The notes below the pieces were generated by a model that did not search any database, was not told the DNA's origin, and was given only the letters and a program-made list of their open reading frames with translations. 64,000 bases of DNA from Eonycteris spelaea (lineage: Eukaryota > Chordata > Mammalia > Chiroptera > Pteropodidae). The stretch spans positions 248,001 to 312,000 of the forward strand of contig PUFA01000116.1 of NCBI GenBank assembly GCA_003508835.1. The letters run 5' to 3'. Both the position numbers and the translations under genes were made by a program. Of the stretch, positions 1-10,129 are shown one piece after another. Position 1 is the stretch's first letter; each line of letters starts with the position of its first letter.

Positions 1-1085
1 TGGGGGTCGCCGAGTCTAGCTGCACAGCAGCCCGACAACAGGGGACACACAGAAGAGGCCACCTGGAGACTGGCAGGAGGCGTGGAGACGCGGAGCTGGC
101 GGGTCCCCACCGTGTTGGCGGCTGAGAACGGGGGGGGGATGTGGCAGCTGTTGGGGTCCCGCCTGAGGAGCAAGGGAGGGATCCCAGCCCCACACTGGGC
201 TCCCCGGCCCCAGGCTCCAGTGCCAGAGAGAAGTCCCCATGACGGTGGCTGTGTAAACCAGCAGGGACAGTGGCCGAATGAGACAGGGGCTGAGGAAGTC
301 ACACTCTTCTTAGGGGGCTGTGCAGGGACTCACAGCCGATGGACTCACTCCAAGTGCAGGTGCCATGGCTCGAGGGGTGCCAGGGAGGAGCTGGGGTATC
401 AGGCTTCAGGGCCAGGGCTTCGGGGTGGCTTCCCCCACACGGGAGCACTGGTGGAGGGTGCTGTCCCTTTGTTGAGCCCTCCCCGCCATCTCTCAGTCTC
501 TGGGACTGTTGCTAATACAGGTCGCCCCACCTGGGTGACTTCCTCGGCCCCGCCCCGCCCCATGGGGCCGCCCACACTATTTCCAGGGGCTTATCCCCAC
601 GAGTGGCCTGTCTGGGCTCGTGCCGCGGACTTTCCTGCAGCCTCCCGGGGCTCACAAGCCCCAAACCAGCAGCATCTGGCCCGGCGGCGCCCCACGCCTC
701 GAGCTGAGCAGCCCCGAGCCGGCACAAGTGGCAGCCGGCCCCAGTTCGCGGCTTGGCCTCTGGAGGCACCTCCAAGCCCAGCGTGGGTGGCGGCCACCTG
801 CAGATTGCTGGGTGGCTCACGACAGGTGGCCTCAGGCAGGGCACAGGCTACAGCTGAACTTGGCCTGTGTGAGGCCCCTCCCAGGAGGCCCCGGCCTGCA
901 CACCTGGTAGCCGGCTATGGTCTGAGCCAGAGCAGCAGCCCATGGCCACATCTAAGGGTGACACACAGGGGACCCACCAGAGCCCGACACAGCAGCCCCT
1001 CCACTGTGGCCACCTCCAGGCCTCACACCGATTAGCCCGAAGGGTCAGTCCCTCCCACTGATGCGCAAACAGCCACCAATGGTTC
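1..1085. other. Unassigned GC-rich sequence, no gene seen
   Basis: GC-rich, CpG-containing sequence with long open frames on both strands, including 82-1035 on the plus strand. None has a recognisable domain and their amino-acid make-up simply follows the base composition. The right edge runs without a visible break into a LINE, so the last few hundred bases could be a diverged GC-rich LINE 5' UTR. I cannot prove that from the sequence alone. Confidence 0.45.
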
Positions 1086-1409
1086 AACCACGACAAGTGG
1101 GCACACACGACCCACCCGGGGACACACCTGGAGCACCTGGCTCAGGTGACCGGGGAGACTGCGCCCCTGGGTCCCCCAGCACACCTACCACATAAGGCCA
1201 TTCTACTCAGTCCAGGAGACACAGCAGCCCCACCTAATACACAGAAACAGGCACAGGGAGGCAGCCAACATGGGGAGACAAAGAACAAGGCCCACATGAA
1301 AACACAGGACAAATTTCCAGAAAAAGAGCAAAAGGGAGACAAGCCATCTACCAGAAGCAGAGTGCAAAACACTGTGATAAGGACGCTGAGGAACCGAGGG
1401 GCAGAGTAG

Positions 1410-1601
1410 ATGAGCTCAGTGAGAACTTTAACAAAGAGAGAGCAAGGAATTGAAAACCTATTTGAAGAAATCATGATGGAAAACTTCCCTAACCTGGTGA
1501 AGCAAATACACATACACGCCCAGGAAGCTCAGAGAGTCAAACAAGATGAACCCAAAGAGGCCCGCACCAAGACACATCATAATGAAAATGCCAAAGGTTA
1601 A
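1410..1601 (+). pseudogene. LINE ORF1 protein remnant
   Basis: A 63-codon open stretch encodes part of an L1/HAL1 ORF1 protein, the RNA-binding chaperone that coats LINE RNA. The segment includes NLFEEIMMENFPNL followed by an EAQR motif, which matches the family pattern from memory. Upstream frame 1146-1409 ends at a TAG immediately before this one, and the sequence after 1601 continues the ORF1 text in another frame (acaaagagagaatcgtaaaa). The reading frame is therefore broken on both sides. It is a fossil with no expected function. Confidence 0.7.
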
Positions 1602-1883
1602 AGACAAAGAGAGAATCGTAAAAGCAGCAAGAGAAAAGCAGTTAGTTGCCTGAAGGAGCCCCCATACGAGTGTCAGCTAATTTCTCAACAGAAACTTTAC
1701 AGTCCAAAAGGGATGGGCACAAAATATTCGAAGTGACTAAAAGCAAAGACCTACAACCAAGATGACTCTACTCAGCAAAGCTATCATTTAGAATCAAAGG
1801 ACGGATAGAGTGTCCAAGATAAAAAGCTAAAGGAGTTCTTCACCACCAAACCAGTATTTGCAGGAAATGTTGGAGGGACCTCT

Positions 1884-1953
1884 AGAAAGAAGAAGAAAAG
1901 AAGAAGAAAGAAGAAGAAGAAGAAGAAAGAAGAAGAAGAAGAAGAAGAAGAGA
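1884..1953 (+). repeat. (GAA)n homopurine tract
   Basis: About 70 uninterrupted purines built from AGAAGAAAG and GAA units lie inside the LINE. GAA tracts of this length can adopt triplex DNA. It probably grew from the A-rich stretch at the end of the ORF1 region. Confidence 0.9.
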
Positions 1954-2265
1954 TCAAAAGTATGAATAATGTAATGGCAGTAGCTACGACAATTGCTTTA
2001 AACGTAAATGGGTTAATTGCTCTAATCAGAAGAATAGGATGGCTGAATGGATAAGAAAACAAGACCCCTACAGGTGCTGCCTGCAAGCAACGCACTTCAG
2101 ATCGAAAGACACACATAGACTGAAGGTGAAGGGCTAGAAAAGGAGATTTCATGAAAATGGAAACAAACGGTAAAGCCGGGGTAGCAACACTTACACCAGA
2201 TGAACTAAACTTTAAAACAAAGGCTGTAATGAAAGACGAAGAGGGACCCAGTACTCTTAGTTTGG

Positions 2266-2870
2266 GTATTTCTCCAAAGAAACCCAAAACGCTACTTCTG
2301 AGGGTCATGTGAAGCCACATGTTCATCACAGCGTTATTTACAAGAATCCAGATGTGGAAGCCGGCTCGGTGTCCATCCATGGATGAATGGATGAAGAAGT
2401 GGTGATTCATATATATAATGGAATATTACTCAGCCATAAAAACAAAAAAAAAGAGTGAACTCTTGCCACCTGCAACAGCATGGATGGACCTAGAGGGTAT
2501 CGTGCTGAGTGGAGTAAGACAGAGGGACACGTGCCATATGATCCCACACGTGGAATCTAAAGAACGAAACCAAGCAAAACAGAAACAAACTCATAGACGC
2601 GGAGGACACTTTGATGATTGCCAGATGGGAGCAGGGCTGGGGGCTGGGTGAAAAGGGGGGGAGACTGAGTACAAACGGGGGTCACAGAGTACGGCGTAAG
2701 GACTATAGTCAGGAACGCTGTCATACCTATGCGCAGAGCCAGGCGGGCACCAGATTTATCAGGTGATCGCCGTGTAAGTAATGTAAACGTCTACCTGTTG
2801 CGAAGCTCCTATAATATTGCACTCCGACCGCCATTTAAAATTTTTAAATTATTTTTTTTTAAGGCGGTAA
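2266..2870 (+). mobile_element. L1 3' end (end of ORF2 plus 3' UTR)
   Basis: From about 2266 the text is the standard L1 ORF2 terminus and 3' UTR: gtatttctccaaagaaaccc, then tggatgaatggatgaagaag, atggaatattactcagccat and a 3' UTR ending near 2850 with an A/T-rich tail. The 3' UTR type (gtgccatatgatcccac and related text) is that of laurasiatherian L1s and resembles bat elements in my memory. It is collinear with the ORF1 half at 1086-2265, so the two are probably one internally deleted element. Several T-to-C and A-to-G changes have created CpGs, for example in catagacgcggagg. Confidence 0.85.
2418..2651 (+). pseudogene. L1 ORF2 C-terminal remnant
   Basis: A short open frame starts MEYYSAIKTKKKSELLP and continues WMDLEGIVLSGVRQRDTCHM. 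This is the decayed C-terminus of L1 ORF2p, which in live elements has endonuclease and reverse-transcriptase activity. Only the tail after the cysteine-rich region is present. It has no catalytic domain, and the ATG is merely an internal methionine. Confidence 0.8.
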
Positions 2871-3174
2871 TGAAAACTGTGCTATCAACACCAACGAAAT
2901 AGAAAAGAGAGAAAAGAACACAGGCCATCGCCTAGTAATGCGCAGACCATTGATAAACGACAGGACAAGCTGGAGAAGCCCGAAGTAGGTCTCGGAGCTG
3001 GGGAACGATCTCACAAACGTAACGCACTCATCGTAAGACCTACTCTAGAGCATGAATGCGAACGTACTCCACACGGCAGCAGGCGGGCGTCACTGCCAAA
3101 AGCGGCCCATGCTTACGCAGACTCCGCTAGCATTTCTTGCTGCCGACAATTGCATCGTTTTCATAATTGCTTCC
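2871..3174. other. Unassigned sequence
   Basis: Mixed composition with scattered CpGs. It holds two CAATTGC/TAATTGC motifs near 3148-3170. No repeat family or gene recognised. Confidence 0.4.
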
Positions 3175-3330
3175 CTTCGTTTTTATTAAAGTGTAATTTT
3201 CGTGTGATAAGATGCACACATCTCGTGTGTACGTCATTCATCGAATTGGCAATTGTATACATCCATGGAACTACCAAGAAAATTAAAATGCAGACACTTA
3301 CCACACCCAGAAAAGACCCTCCTTCCATAA
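3175..3330 (-). mobile_element. L1 3' UTR fragment, antisense
   Basis: The segment reads as the reverse of an old L1 3' end: tttttattaaagtgtaattt, a gtgtacgtcattcatcgaat portion corresponding to the usual 'gtgtacagttcaatgaat' text, then gaaaagaccctccttcc. It is heavily mutated and some changes created CpGs. Family level only. Confidence 0.6.
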
Positions 3331-3336
3331 ATTAAT

Positions 3337-3375
3337 CGTGCGTGCGCGTGCACGCACACACACACACGCACACAC
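3337..3375. repeat. Alternating CG/TG/CA tract
   Basis: 39 bp of perfect pyrimidine-purine alternation (TGCG/CACA type). It is a candidate Z-DNA-forming sequence. Confidence 0.85.
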
Positions 3376-3589
3376 CTACTGTCCTGTGTTTATGAAGGAC
3401 TGAAATATGCGACTTCCTTTCCTAGTGACATCCCCGTCAGATTCCGGCCTCATAAAAATATTCAGAAACGCTTCCTTCCTCGTCCCTTTTCTGGAATAAA
3501 AAAAGTACAACAATGGTAATATAGCTCTTTAAGTCTTTGAGGGAATTCGCTAGTCAGCTAGACCTCCAACTGTCTTTGTGGATAGGTCT
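3376..3589. other. Unassigned AT-richer spacer
   Basis: About 210 bp between an alternating tract and the next L1 fragment. No repeat or gene recognised. Confidence 0.4.
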
Positions 3590-3770
3590 CTTTTTTCCCA
3601 GCTTTATTGAAATATAAAAGTTACATTGCACAGTTCAATGAGTCTTTGTCAGTTACAGTTGGCATACAATAATCTACCAGTTTCAGGTGTGCAGCATAGC
3701 GATCAGAGGTCCACCTAACTCACAAAGGGATCACCCAACTGAACTACTACCCCTCTTCCCCTTACATGAT
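3590..3770 (-). mobile_element. L1 3' end fragment, antisense
   Basis: The text agctttattgaaatataaaa, then gttggcatacaataatctac and caggtgtgcagcatagcgat, is the reverse complement of an L1 3' terminus. The trailing 'aactcacaaagggatcaccc' matches the laurasiatherian 'gaagtgatcaccc' pattern. Confidence 0.75.
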
Positions 3771-3795
3771 AGGTCTCTGTTTAAATTTTAAATAA

Positions 3796-3799
3796 GTGT

Positions 3800-3832
<33 letters not shown>
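3796..3832. repeat. (TG)n(AG)n microsatellite
   Basis: A (GT) run at 3796-3810 passes into an AG-rich purine tract up to the edge of the duplicated segment at 3833. Confidence 0.9.
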
Positions 3833-3966
3833 GACTCAGCTCAATCACAACAGTCCTTAGAGGATTGCACGGCCAGCTCAAAGCAAAAATATCTCATTTC
3901 TATTTGATAACTCGTCTATCAGACCCACAGCTCGGAAGATACAGAAACTCTGTCTTTGATGATACA

Positions 3967-3967
<1 letters not shown>
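3833..3967 (+). repeat. Local duplication, copy 1 (~135 bp, unknown family)
   Basis: This segment is repeated at 6172-6306 in the same orientation. By eye there are about 17 differences over ~136 aligned columns, including two single-base indels. Shared blocks include cagtccttagaggattgca, atctcatttctatttgata and tacagaaactct. It is not a family I recognise. Copy 1 sits exactly between two microsatellites (AG tract before, TG/CG tract after). Confidence 0.8.
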
Positions 3968-4001
<34 letters not shown>

Positions 4002-4012
4002 CGCGTGTGCGT
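3967..4012. repeat. (TG)n(CG)n alternating tract
   Basis: 46 bp of perfect purine-pyrimidine alternation: TG repeats, then six CG steps, then TG again. Among common repeats this is the most favourable composition for left-handed Z-DNA. Confidence 0.9.
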
Positions 4013-5594
4013 TTAGATTTTTCTATTTCTTCTCGTGTCCATTTTAGGCAAAGACATTTGCCCTTTTCACTCATGCTGTTGACTTCATTGGCATACATTG
4101 CTCGTAACACTTCATTTTCATCTTTATACGGCAGAAGATGGTTGTCAATAAGTCCTTTTGCATTTCAAAATTTTCCGTGAAGCTCTTGAGAGAGAAACAA
4201 ATGTGGTGTTTCAAGAAATCAATGCAGACGAGTTGTCACCAAATCAGAGAGACAAGGCAACAGGATAGGAAGCCAGAGAAGCAGGCAGGCGAGTCCCCGA
4301 AACAGTCTGCTGTCCCTGCAGGCCCTGCCAGGAGCCAGAGACCTTCACCTAAGGACAGGTGACTCATCGGGAATCTACGTAAGAGAGACACGTGGTCATT
4401 TAACGAGGGGAAAATATTCGTGAAGGCCATGTGCTAACACAAAGTCCCCAACTCAGTCTAACTGCATTCCTATACTAACCTGCTATTTCAAGAAATGTCA
4501 CGAGGAGGGGCGTTTTTTATTCCCCGCCTAAAGTGAATTCTTTCACAGCGAATGATGCCTTTTCTTTCGCAAAAGCTTTCACGCGGTGGTGCCGCGAAGT
4601 GCATTTTATTTATGTTCTGTGTGCAACGCATTGACCTGGAAGGTTCCGAGGCTTTGGAGCGACTCTGTGGGGCAGTTGGGATCCCAGGGCCAGCGTGAGT
4701 GAGTTCGGGGGGGGCGGCGTAAATGACCAGAAGGGGGGACTTCGTTACGAGTCAGCGGGATCAGGGCCAGCACAAATTTCATAGGTCAAAAAGCGTTTTT
4801 CTCGTTAACCAAAAGGCCTGCCTTAAGTTCAGAAAAATCGGTTCACGGGACACAGTAGATCGGCGGCTTGACGATACTCAAACCCACGAGAACCTCCAAT
4901 TCGGGGCAGCGAGTTCGGTCGTGACAGGTTACTCGAATGTTAGTGCCATCTCAGGACGCGTCATTCCCAAATAACAAGATCGGGTCGTGGACTCTGCATT
5001 GGGGTAAAGACTAATTTAAAAACCAGAGAGTCGAGAAGACTGGAAATCAGGCCCTTGGGGAAGGTGAATGAAATTGGCTCTGTCTTGAATTCTGGACGAG
5101 AAGGCGATCGGAAATTGGATTGTTGGCTGCACATTCGCCCGGGGCGGCTGAGGATATCCCGCTCCTGTGACCCGCTCTCAGCCGCTCCTAGCGCTCAGCT
5201 ACACCGGTAATCTCCTTTCAGGAGAAAAGATTAGAAATGCACTGCCGTGATGCAGCTTCTCAAAAGTGCATTTCCAAAAGACAGGATTCCCCAGAGAGGA
5301 AACTCGGGGAATGCAGAGTCAGGGGCCAGAGCCCCCGCCCGCATCGCATCTGAGCAGCATGTGGTGACCGGCACATCTCGCGCCTGCAGCGACGCTCCTG
5401 GGACATGTGAGCGGGGCCCCGTCCCGCGAGGACGCGTCCGGGCCCACGGCAGCCTCCGGGAATCCCCGGTGTCCCCGTCAGGAGCTGCCCCATAAAGATG
5501 GCGCCCAAGGGAAACACGTGGCCGCCCGGCTATCTAGAATTCTGAGAGCAGGGACGGCCGGTCCCGAGGGGCGCGACGCACACTGAGAAGCATA
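4013..5594. other. Unassigned, no gene seen
   Basis: Mixed composition. 4013-4240 and 4480-4640 are AT-richer; 5100-5590 is GC-richer with many CpGs. The short open frames overlap on both strands and none carries a recognisable motif. Confidence 0.4.
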
Positions 5595-5700
5595 AGGACA
5601 ATGATAACGGAATAAAGATGATAACGGGAGCTGCTGCCCGAGCATTTTCAGTGCCAGGCACTGAGCCAGGGACGTGTGCCTCCCCACCACATAGAGCTGC
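5595..5700 (-). mobile_element. MIR SINE fragment, antisense
   Basis: aagatgataacgggagctgc followed by gagcattttcagtgccaggc matches the reverse complement of the MIR 3' half (usually 'tattgagcgcttactatgtgccaggcactg'). Short and diverged. Confidence 0.5.
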
Positions 5701-5828
5701 ACGTGGCTTCTCAGACCGTGCCCCTTCCCAGGTCAAAGGGACAGAGGCGGAGGGCATGTCTGGTGGGTGGGGTGATGAAGATTTAGAATCCGGGTCGTGT
5801 GGCATGGCGCGGGGCTTCTGCTGAGACC

Positions 5829-5877
5829 GGGGGTGGGGGGATGGCAGGGGGGAGGGGGGAGGGGAGGACGGCCGGGG
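5829..5877 (+). repeat. G-rich tract
   Basis: Several runs of three to six G's lie within about 50 bp, giving a possible G-quadruplex on the plus strand. Confidence 0.7.
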
Positions 5878-5919
5878 ACAGAAATCACAGTGGCTGGGAC
5901 GGTGGCTGAGAACTCCCTC

Positions 5920-6160
5920 GGGCTCCGGCGAACTAATCTGAGTTATGATCGAGGCGACATGGAGGGTGACTATGAATGGATAACACAGACCTTTTGTGGG
6001 GGAAACATAAGGAATGAAGCCAGTGATGCATTTGGAGCCATCGAAAGTGATATATTCACTCCAGGGCCAAAGGGGACTTTTGATCATTTCGTATTTCTCA
6101 TTCAGGAAGGACTGTAACAACTTGCCACCACAGAGGTCCCTGTAGACTTGTAAGCCCATG
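5920..6160. other. Non-repetitive block, unknown
   Basis: AT-richer than its left flank and open on both strands: the plus frame ends at 6117, the minus frame runs from 6159 leftward. The plus frame has a mixed, protein-like composition (EGDYEWITQTFCGG), but I recognise no family, see no clear splice sites, and the frame begins in G-rich low-complexity DNA. It may be a conserved noncoding block or chance. Confidence 0.2.
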
Positions 6161-6171
6161 GATGGAGCTAG

Positions 6172-6306
6172 GACTTAGCTCATCACGACAGTCCTTAGAG
6201 GATTGCATGGGCCAGCTCAAAGCAAAGCTATCTCATTTCTATTTGATAAATCATCTATCAGACCTACAGCTGGTAAGGTACAGAAACTCTATCTTTGATA
6301 ATACAA
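6172..6306 (+). repeat. Local duplication, copy 2 (~135 bp, unknown family)
   Basis: Direct repeat of 3833-3967. This copy has one CpG (tcacgacag) where copy 1 has three at other positions. It lacks the flanking microsatellites and is followed by a sense L1 3' end. Confidence 0.8.
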
Positions 6307-6334
6307 TCTCAGCCGGGTTTTAAATAAACATAAA

Positions 6335-6645
6335 AATAAATATGTGTAGACAAGCTTCCAGTCATAAGAATAACAAGTCCCGGGGATCTAACAGGCGGCG
6401 TGGTGATTATAGCTAATAATGTTGTATTATATTATAGACTTTCATGTTGATGAGAGGGTAGATCTTAAATGTTCTCACTGCCGAAAAGAAACGGTAATTA
6501 TGTGACGGGAGGCAGGCGTTAGCTAACAGTGTGGTGGTGATCATTTCGCGATTTATAAATGTATCACATTGACAGGGTGTACGCATAACACTTACACAAC
6601 ATTATGTGTCAATTATCTCTCAATAGAGCAGGGGGCAGGTAGGGA
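6335..6645 (+). mobile_element. L1 3' UTR fragment
   Basis: The text runs gtcataagaataacaagtcc, gggtagatcttaaatgttct, aagaaacggtaattatgtga, tgatcatttcgcgatttata and gtcaattatctctcaataga. This is the 3' UTR of an older L1M-type element in sense orientation. The A-rich DNA to about 6740 may be its tail. Confidence 0.8.
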
Positions 6646-7426
6646 AGTGAATAAACAAACAAAGGAGGAAAAAAGTAAATTAATTAAATATACAGACAAA
6701 AGAAAGCTTGCAAAAAAAAGTTACAACCAAAAAACGTGTTTGAGTAGGTGCTAATCAGAAAAAAAACACAGAAGGAATGACAAGCATCTCATACTCTAAG
6801 GCAAAGAGTAAGCATTAAAAATGGCAGCTGAGGTGGACAAGCAGGTGTTTTCTGGAAGCAGCTGGAATAGTCTCGCGGAGAACCTGGCTGCTCCTACCTG
6901 GAGAGGTGGAGCCGGCCCTCCCTGGAGCCCAGCTGGGCATGCGACTCACCGGGGGCGAGGAGGCTCACTCACGCACACCCCGAAGATGCCACAGAAGCTT
7001 CGGGGTGGCCTCAGGCACCGCTAGGTAACTAGACCTCCAGGTGTTGTTCTCGTCCCACAGGTGTTACAGAGGGATGAAATACCTTTGCCGAAGACCCCCA
7101 GTTGTATCGGATGCTGGGTTGGGGGGGGTGGGCCCCAGGGGGTGGGCCCCTCGACAGGTCCGCATCCAGCGTGCTGGCTGCTGCGGCCTCCGTCCGAAGC
7201 CATGGCGGCAGACCCCGCCCACGTCTGCCTCGCAGCTCACCGGAGTTTAAATCAAGCCACCGGGTGTTTGGCTCAAACCGTTATAAAAGTGGGGATTAGA
7301 AACATGCATCATTGCCTTCGTTCCTTACATTTCCCCCCAAAAGATCCGTGTTACTGATTCATAATAACCCTCCATTTTGCCTTGATCGTAATTCGCCTTA
7401 GTTGCTGTGAATTTTTAAAAAGCAAG
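6646..7426. other. Unassigned, no gene seen
   Basis: Begins A-rich, then becomes GC-rich (6820-7210) with G-runs near 7121-7135. Short overlapping frames only. Confidence 0.4.
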
Positions 7427-7516
7427 AGGGGGCGGGGATGGGGAGGGCCGGGAAAGGGGGGGGGAAGGGCCAGGGGAGGGGGTGGGGGAGGGCCGGGGCA
7501 GGGGGACGGGGAGGGG
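7427..7516 (+). repeat. G-rich low-complexity tract (G4 candidate)
   Basis: About 90 bp with more than a dozen runs of three or more G's separated by A, C or T. Strong G-quadruplex potential on the plus strand. Confidence 0.8.
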
Positions 7517-7639
7517 ACTCTCAGAGCCGCTGTCTGCACCGCAATCGCCAGTTTTTCGGTACATGGGAGATTGTCAAAAACTTTTCAAAATTAAAAACTA
7601 AGCTCAGCCACGACACAGTATAGGAATAACAGACAAAAC

Positions 7640-8345
7640 TCTCAAACCAGTAGAAGGAAAATAGGGACTATAAAAACACTTTTAAAAATAAAAGCTCGAT
7701 GCATGTTCTAGAAGGTAGGAAAACATGGCAGGGTGCAAACCAAGCAGAAGTCAAGTATAAACAAACAGACCCAGGAAGTGGCATGGATTAAACCTCCCAG
7801 GCAAGAGATACATTGTCACTTGGCAGGAAACAAATATCATTCAGCCTGTGTGAGGTTGCCGAGAGAGGGTTCTAAAATTCCAAAACGGGAAATAATGTAA
7901 GAGAAAGAAAACAAATGAGACAAAGAGTAACCAAGAGAAAGCTGACGTGCGGTCGTTAGTACCAGGCGAGGGATGCCCGATGCAGGAGACACAAACTCCC
8001 GAATCACAAGACGGTCACCAGGCACCGGGGTCCACCTGACATCGCTTCAACAAAAAATTGAAAGAATAACATGCAGAATGTGGAGAATCTGCAATAATAG
8101 TACTTTCAATACTTTCTTCAATGACTCATCAACCAAGAAAGTTTCGAATATTGAGACTACAAAAGATTCGAACAACGTCACAAGCTTGTCCTAAAGGACG
8201 TGTCTATAATGCAGCACTGAAGAAATTCTTTTTAGGCGCCCAAAGAACGGTTTTAAAATTGATCACGTACCGGGACGCAGAGAAGCAAATCCTAGTGAAT
8301 GCCAAAGGATCGATGTTATACAGAACCACGAATTTCAAATCCAGA
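7640..8345 (+). mobile_element. L1 ORF2 fragment (endonuclease region)
   Basis: The right half (8090-8345) aligns by eye with the L1 ORF2 stretch that follows the endonuclease catalytic region: ttctttttaggcgcccaaag, then gatcacgtaccgggacgcag and atgccaaaggatcgatgtta. The left half (7740-7850) resembles the earlier 'aatggattaaactcccag' region. It is 5' and 3' truncated and full of frame breaks. Several CpGs lie at sites where these LINEs normally have A or T. Confidence 0.6.
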
Positions 8346-8847
8346 GGTTCCTCGACCTTCCCTCCAGTCCAGCGCTAAGAGCAGGCAGGGTAGGGGCCTC
8401 GAAGTTCAGTGGGACGACCCTTTCCGACGTGAAGTAAGGCACGTCGTGACTTTCCCTGTCTCAGGGGTGGCGCTGCCCAGGTCTCTCTCTGGCCCCCAGA
8501 TCTTTCCGCTGCGCTTTGCAGTGAGGTCAATGCCTTGTGATCCCAAGTCAATCGAAATGAAAAAAAAAAAAAAAAGACAACGGACCCTGAGGTCACAGGG
8601 CCACACCCGCCCAACCTGTGTGCGGCTAAGTCTCACAGGGTGCCCTGACTGCTCGGGGCGCCAGGGTCTCACCTATTGCCACTCTCATCTGCATGTATCA
8701 GTTGCTTCAGCTAATCAATATCCCTCTAAAACATGGCAATGACCTTAAGTGAAGGCGTTGGATCGATTGTTTTCATCGTCACCCCCTAGTTGTAGTTTTG
8801 AGAGAGAAGGAAGTGATAACTGAGTTTGGGACACAGTAAGAGAGAAC

Positions 8848-8850
<3 letters not shown>
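8346..8850. other. Unassigned, with an 18-A run
   Basis: GC-rich flank followed by an A homopolymer at 8558-8575. The A-run could mark the tail of an insertion, but nothing recognisable precedes it. Confidence 0.4.
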
Positions 8851-8918
<68 letters not shown>

Positions 8919-8971
8919 AGGAGGAGGAAGAGGAGGAGGAGGAAGAGAAGGAGGAGGAGAAGGAGGAGAGG
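8851..8971 (+). repeat. (TG)n followed by an 86-nt homopurine tract
   Basis: (TG)18 at 8851-8886 is followed by (AG)n, then AAG/GGA-type purine sequence with no pyrimidine from 8886 to 8971. Mirror-like homopurine DNA of this length can form triplex (H-DNA). Confidence 0.9.
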
Positions 8972-9039
8972 CAGAGAGTGAGAGAGAGAGAGTCAGAGAG
9001 CCAAAGAGATTATGTTTCCCATGTTCAGAGCTCTGCCCG

Positions 9040-9420
9040 AATGTGTCAGGGGAGGAAGGGCCCATCACTGTTGCATAAAACACAGGAAAACAAGATTCAT
9101 TTACTGATAATTGCATTCCTGTGCTATCACTTACCCAACATGTTTGTCTTGCTGAACTGTAATGCGTCTGGGGGCAAAAACCCCACAGGATATATAGCAA
9201 AGTGCCAGGCGTGACGATGAGAACTGACTACACATAATTCACCAGCTGCAGTAAAATCGCCTATGTTTAAGTGTGAGTGCTAATGCCTTCTGACACGCTC
9301 CTAATTTCTATTTTGTTCTTCATGAAAAAGAACCTGACAATTCACTAAATCACCATGAGCAATTCCTTTGAAAATCTGTTCCATTTGCCGGACACAAATT
9401 ATGTTTTATTTAAGAATTGC
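9040..9420. promoter_or_regulatory. AT-richer non-repeat block, candidate conserved element
   Basis: After CpG-rich DNA the composition falls to AT-rich for about 380 bp with no recognisable repeat. It contains TAATTGC (9118-9124), tttaagtgtgagtgctaatg and a CACTAAATCACC stretch. The candidate rests only on composition and homeodomain-type sites, and an undetected old repeat is possible. Confidence 0.25.
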
Positions 9421-10129
9421 CCTGGGCCTCAACGATTCAAAGTTTGTGATAAGGAGTAAGTCAGTCGGGTGACGGACAGGGGAGGTCCCTGAGGCGTCCT
9501 CGCTGACACGTGACCCCGCCCTGATGGCCCCCGTGCCCAGATCCTGGCACTCACGTCGCTCCTCAGTGCAAGAGCTTGACAAGGAGGTCCCCATCCGGCC
9601 AGAGGCTGAATCTTGAGACGCTAGAGGAGAGTCTATTTGCAAGGGGGGAATGACAAAGGTGCGCACAGGGGCAGGGAGGCCAGACCGCGGAGGCCGGGAG
9701 CGCGGGACGGGCATTCCCAGCGCGGCCCACCCCGCGCCTGCTGGCACACGTGGCGGGGGCTTGTACCCGGGATGGGGAGGCAAGACGCACCGTGAGCGGC
9801 CCCGCCGAAAGCAGCAGGTCCTGTGAGCCCAGGCACACGGCGAGGCCCCGCGGAGAGGAGGCCCCTGGAGCGGAGACCGGACCGGCCTCCCCGCCTCTGA
9901 CCTACATTTAGACCGATCAGCAGGGGCAGGGGCTGCAGGGAGCCCGAAGCTGGAGGCTGGTGCCAGCCGGGGAGAGGCGAGGCATGCGTCCGAGGAAGGA
10001 GCCCAGGTCAGCCCCGCGTCCGGGCAGCGGCCTGTCGCATCTGTCGTAAATGATGTGGTGCCGAACACCGGGTGCACGTTGTCTCTTCCAATTAGCGTTT
10101 CGAATTTCTCGGGACAAACAGCCGGAAGT
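9421..10129. other. Unassigned CpG-rich sequence
   Basis: GC-rich with dense CpGs at about 9480-10060. A 270-codon minus-strand frame (9406-10218) runs from unique DNA into the L1 at 10130, so it is not a credible gene. Confidence 0.45.

Larger units (their letters stand above)
1086..2265 (+). mobile_element. HAL1/L1-type LINE, 5' half (ORF1 region and start of ORF2-like region)
   Basis: The sequence reads as a HAL1/L1 element on the plus strand. It has the ORF1 upstream leader, an ORF1 coding remnant with the L1 ORF1p phrase around NLFEEIMMENFPNL, then the HAL1-style stretch around cagtccaaaagggatgggca and the ORF1 tail near ctcagcaaagctatcattta. After a GAA expansion (1884-1953) comes text typical of the start of the endonuclease region (aataggatggctgaatggat, then cacttcagatcgaaagacac). 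Many substitutions and stops show it is dead. At about 2265 the text jumps to an ORF2 3' end, so most of ORF2 is missing, either as an internal deletion or as the normal half-L1 structure of HAL1. Subfamily not resolved. Confidence 0.75.

Noticed and set aside
82..1035. 317-codon plus-strand frame as a gene
   Set aside because: GC-driven composition, no domain, overlapping frames on the other strand, and possibly part of a LINE 5' region.
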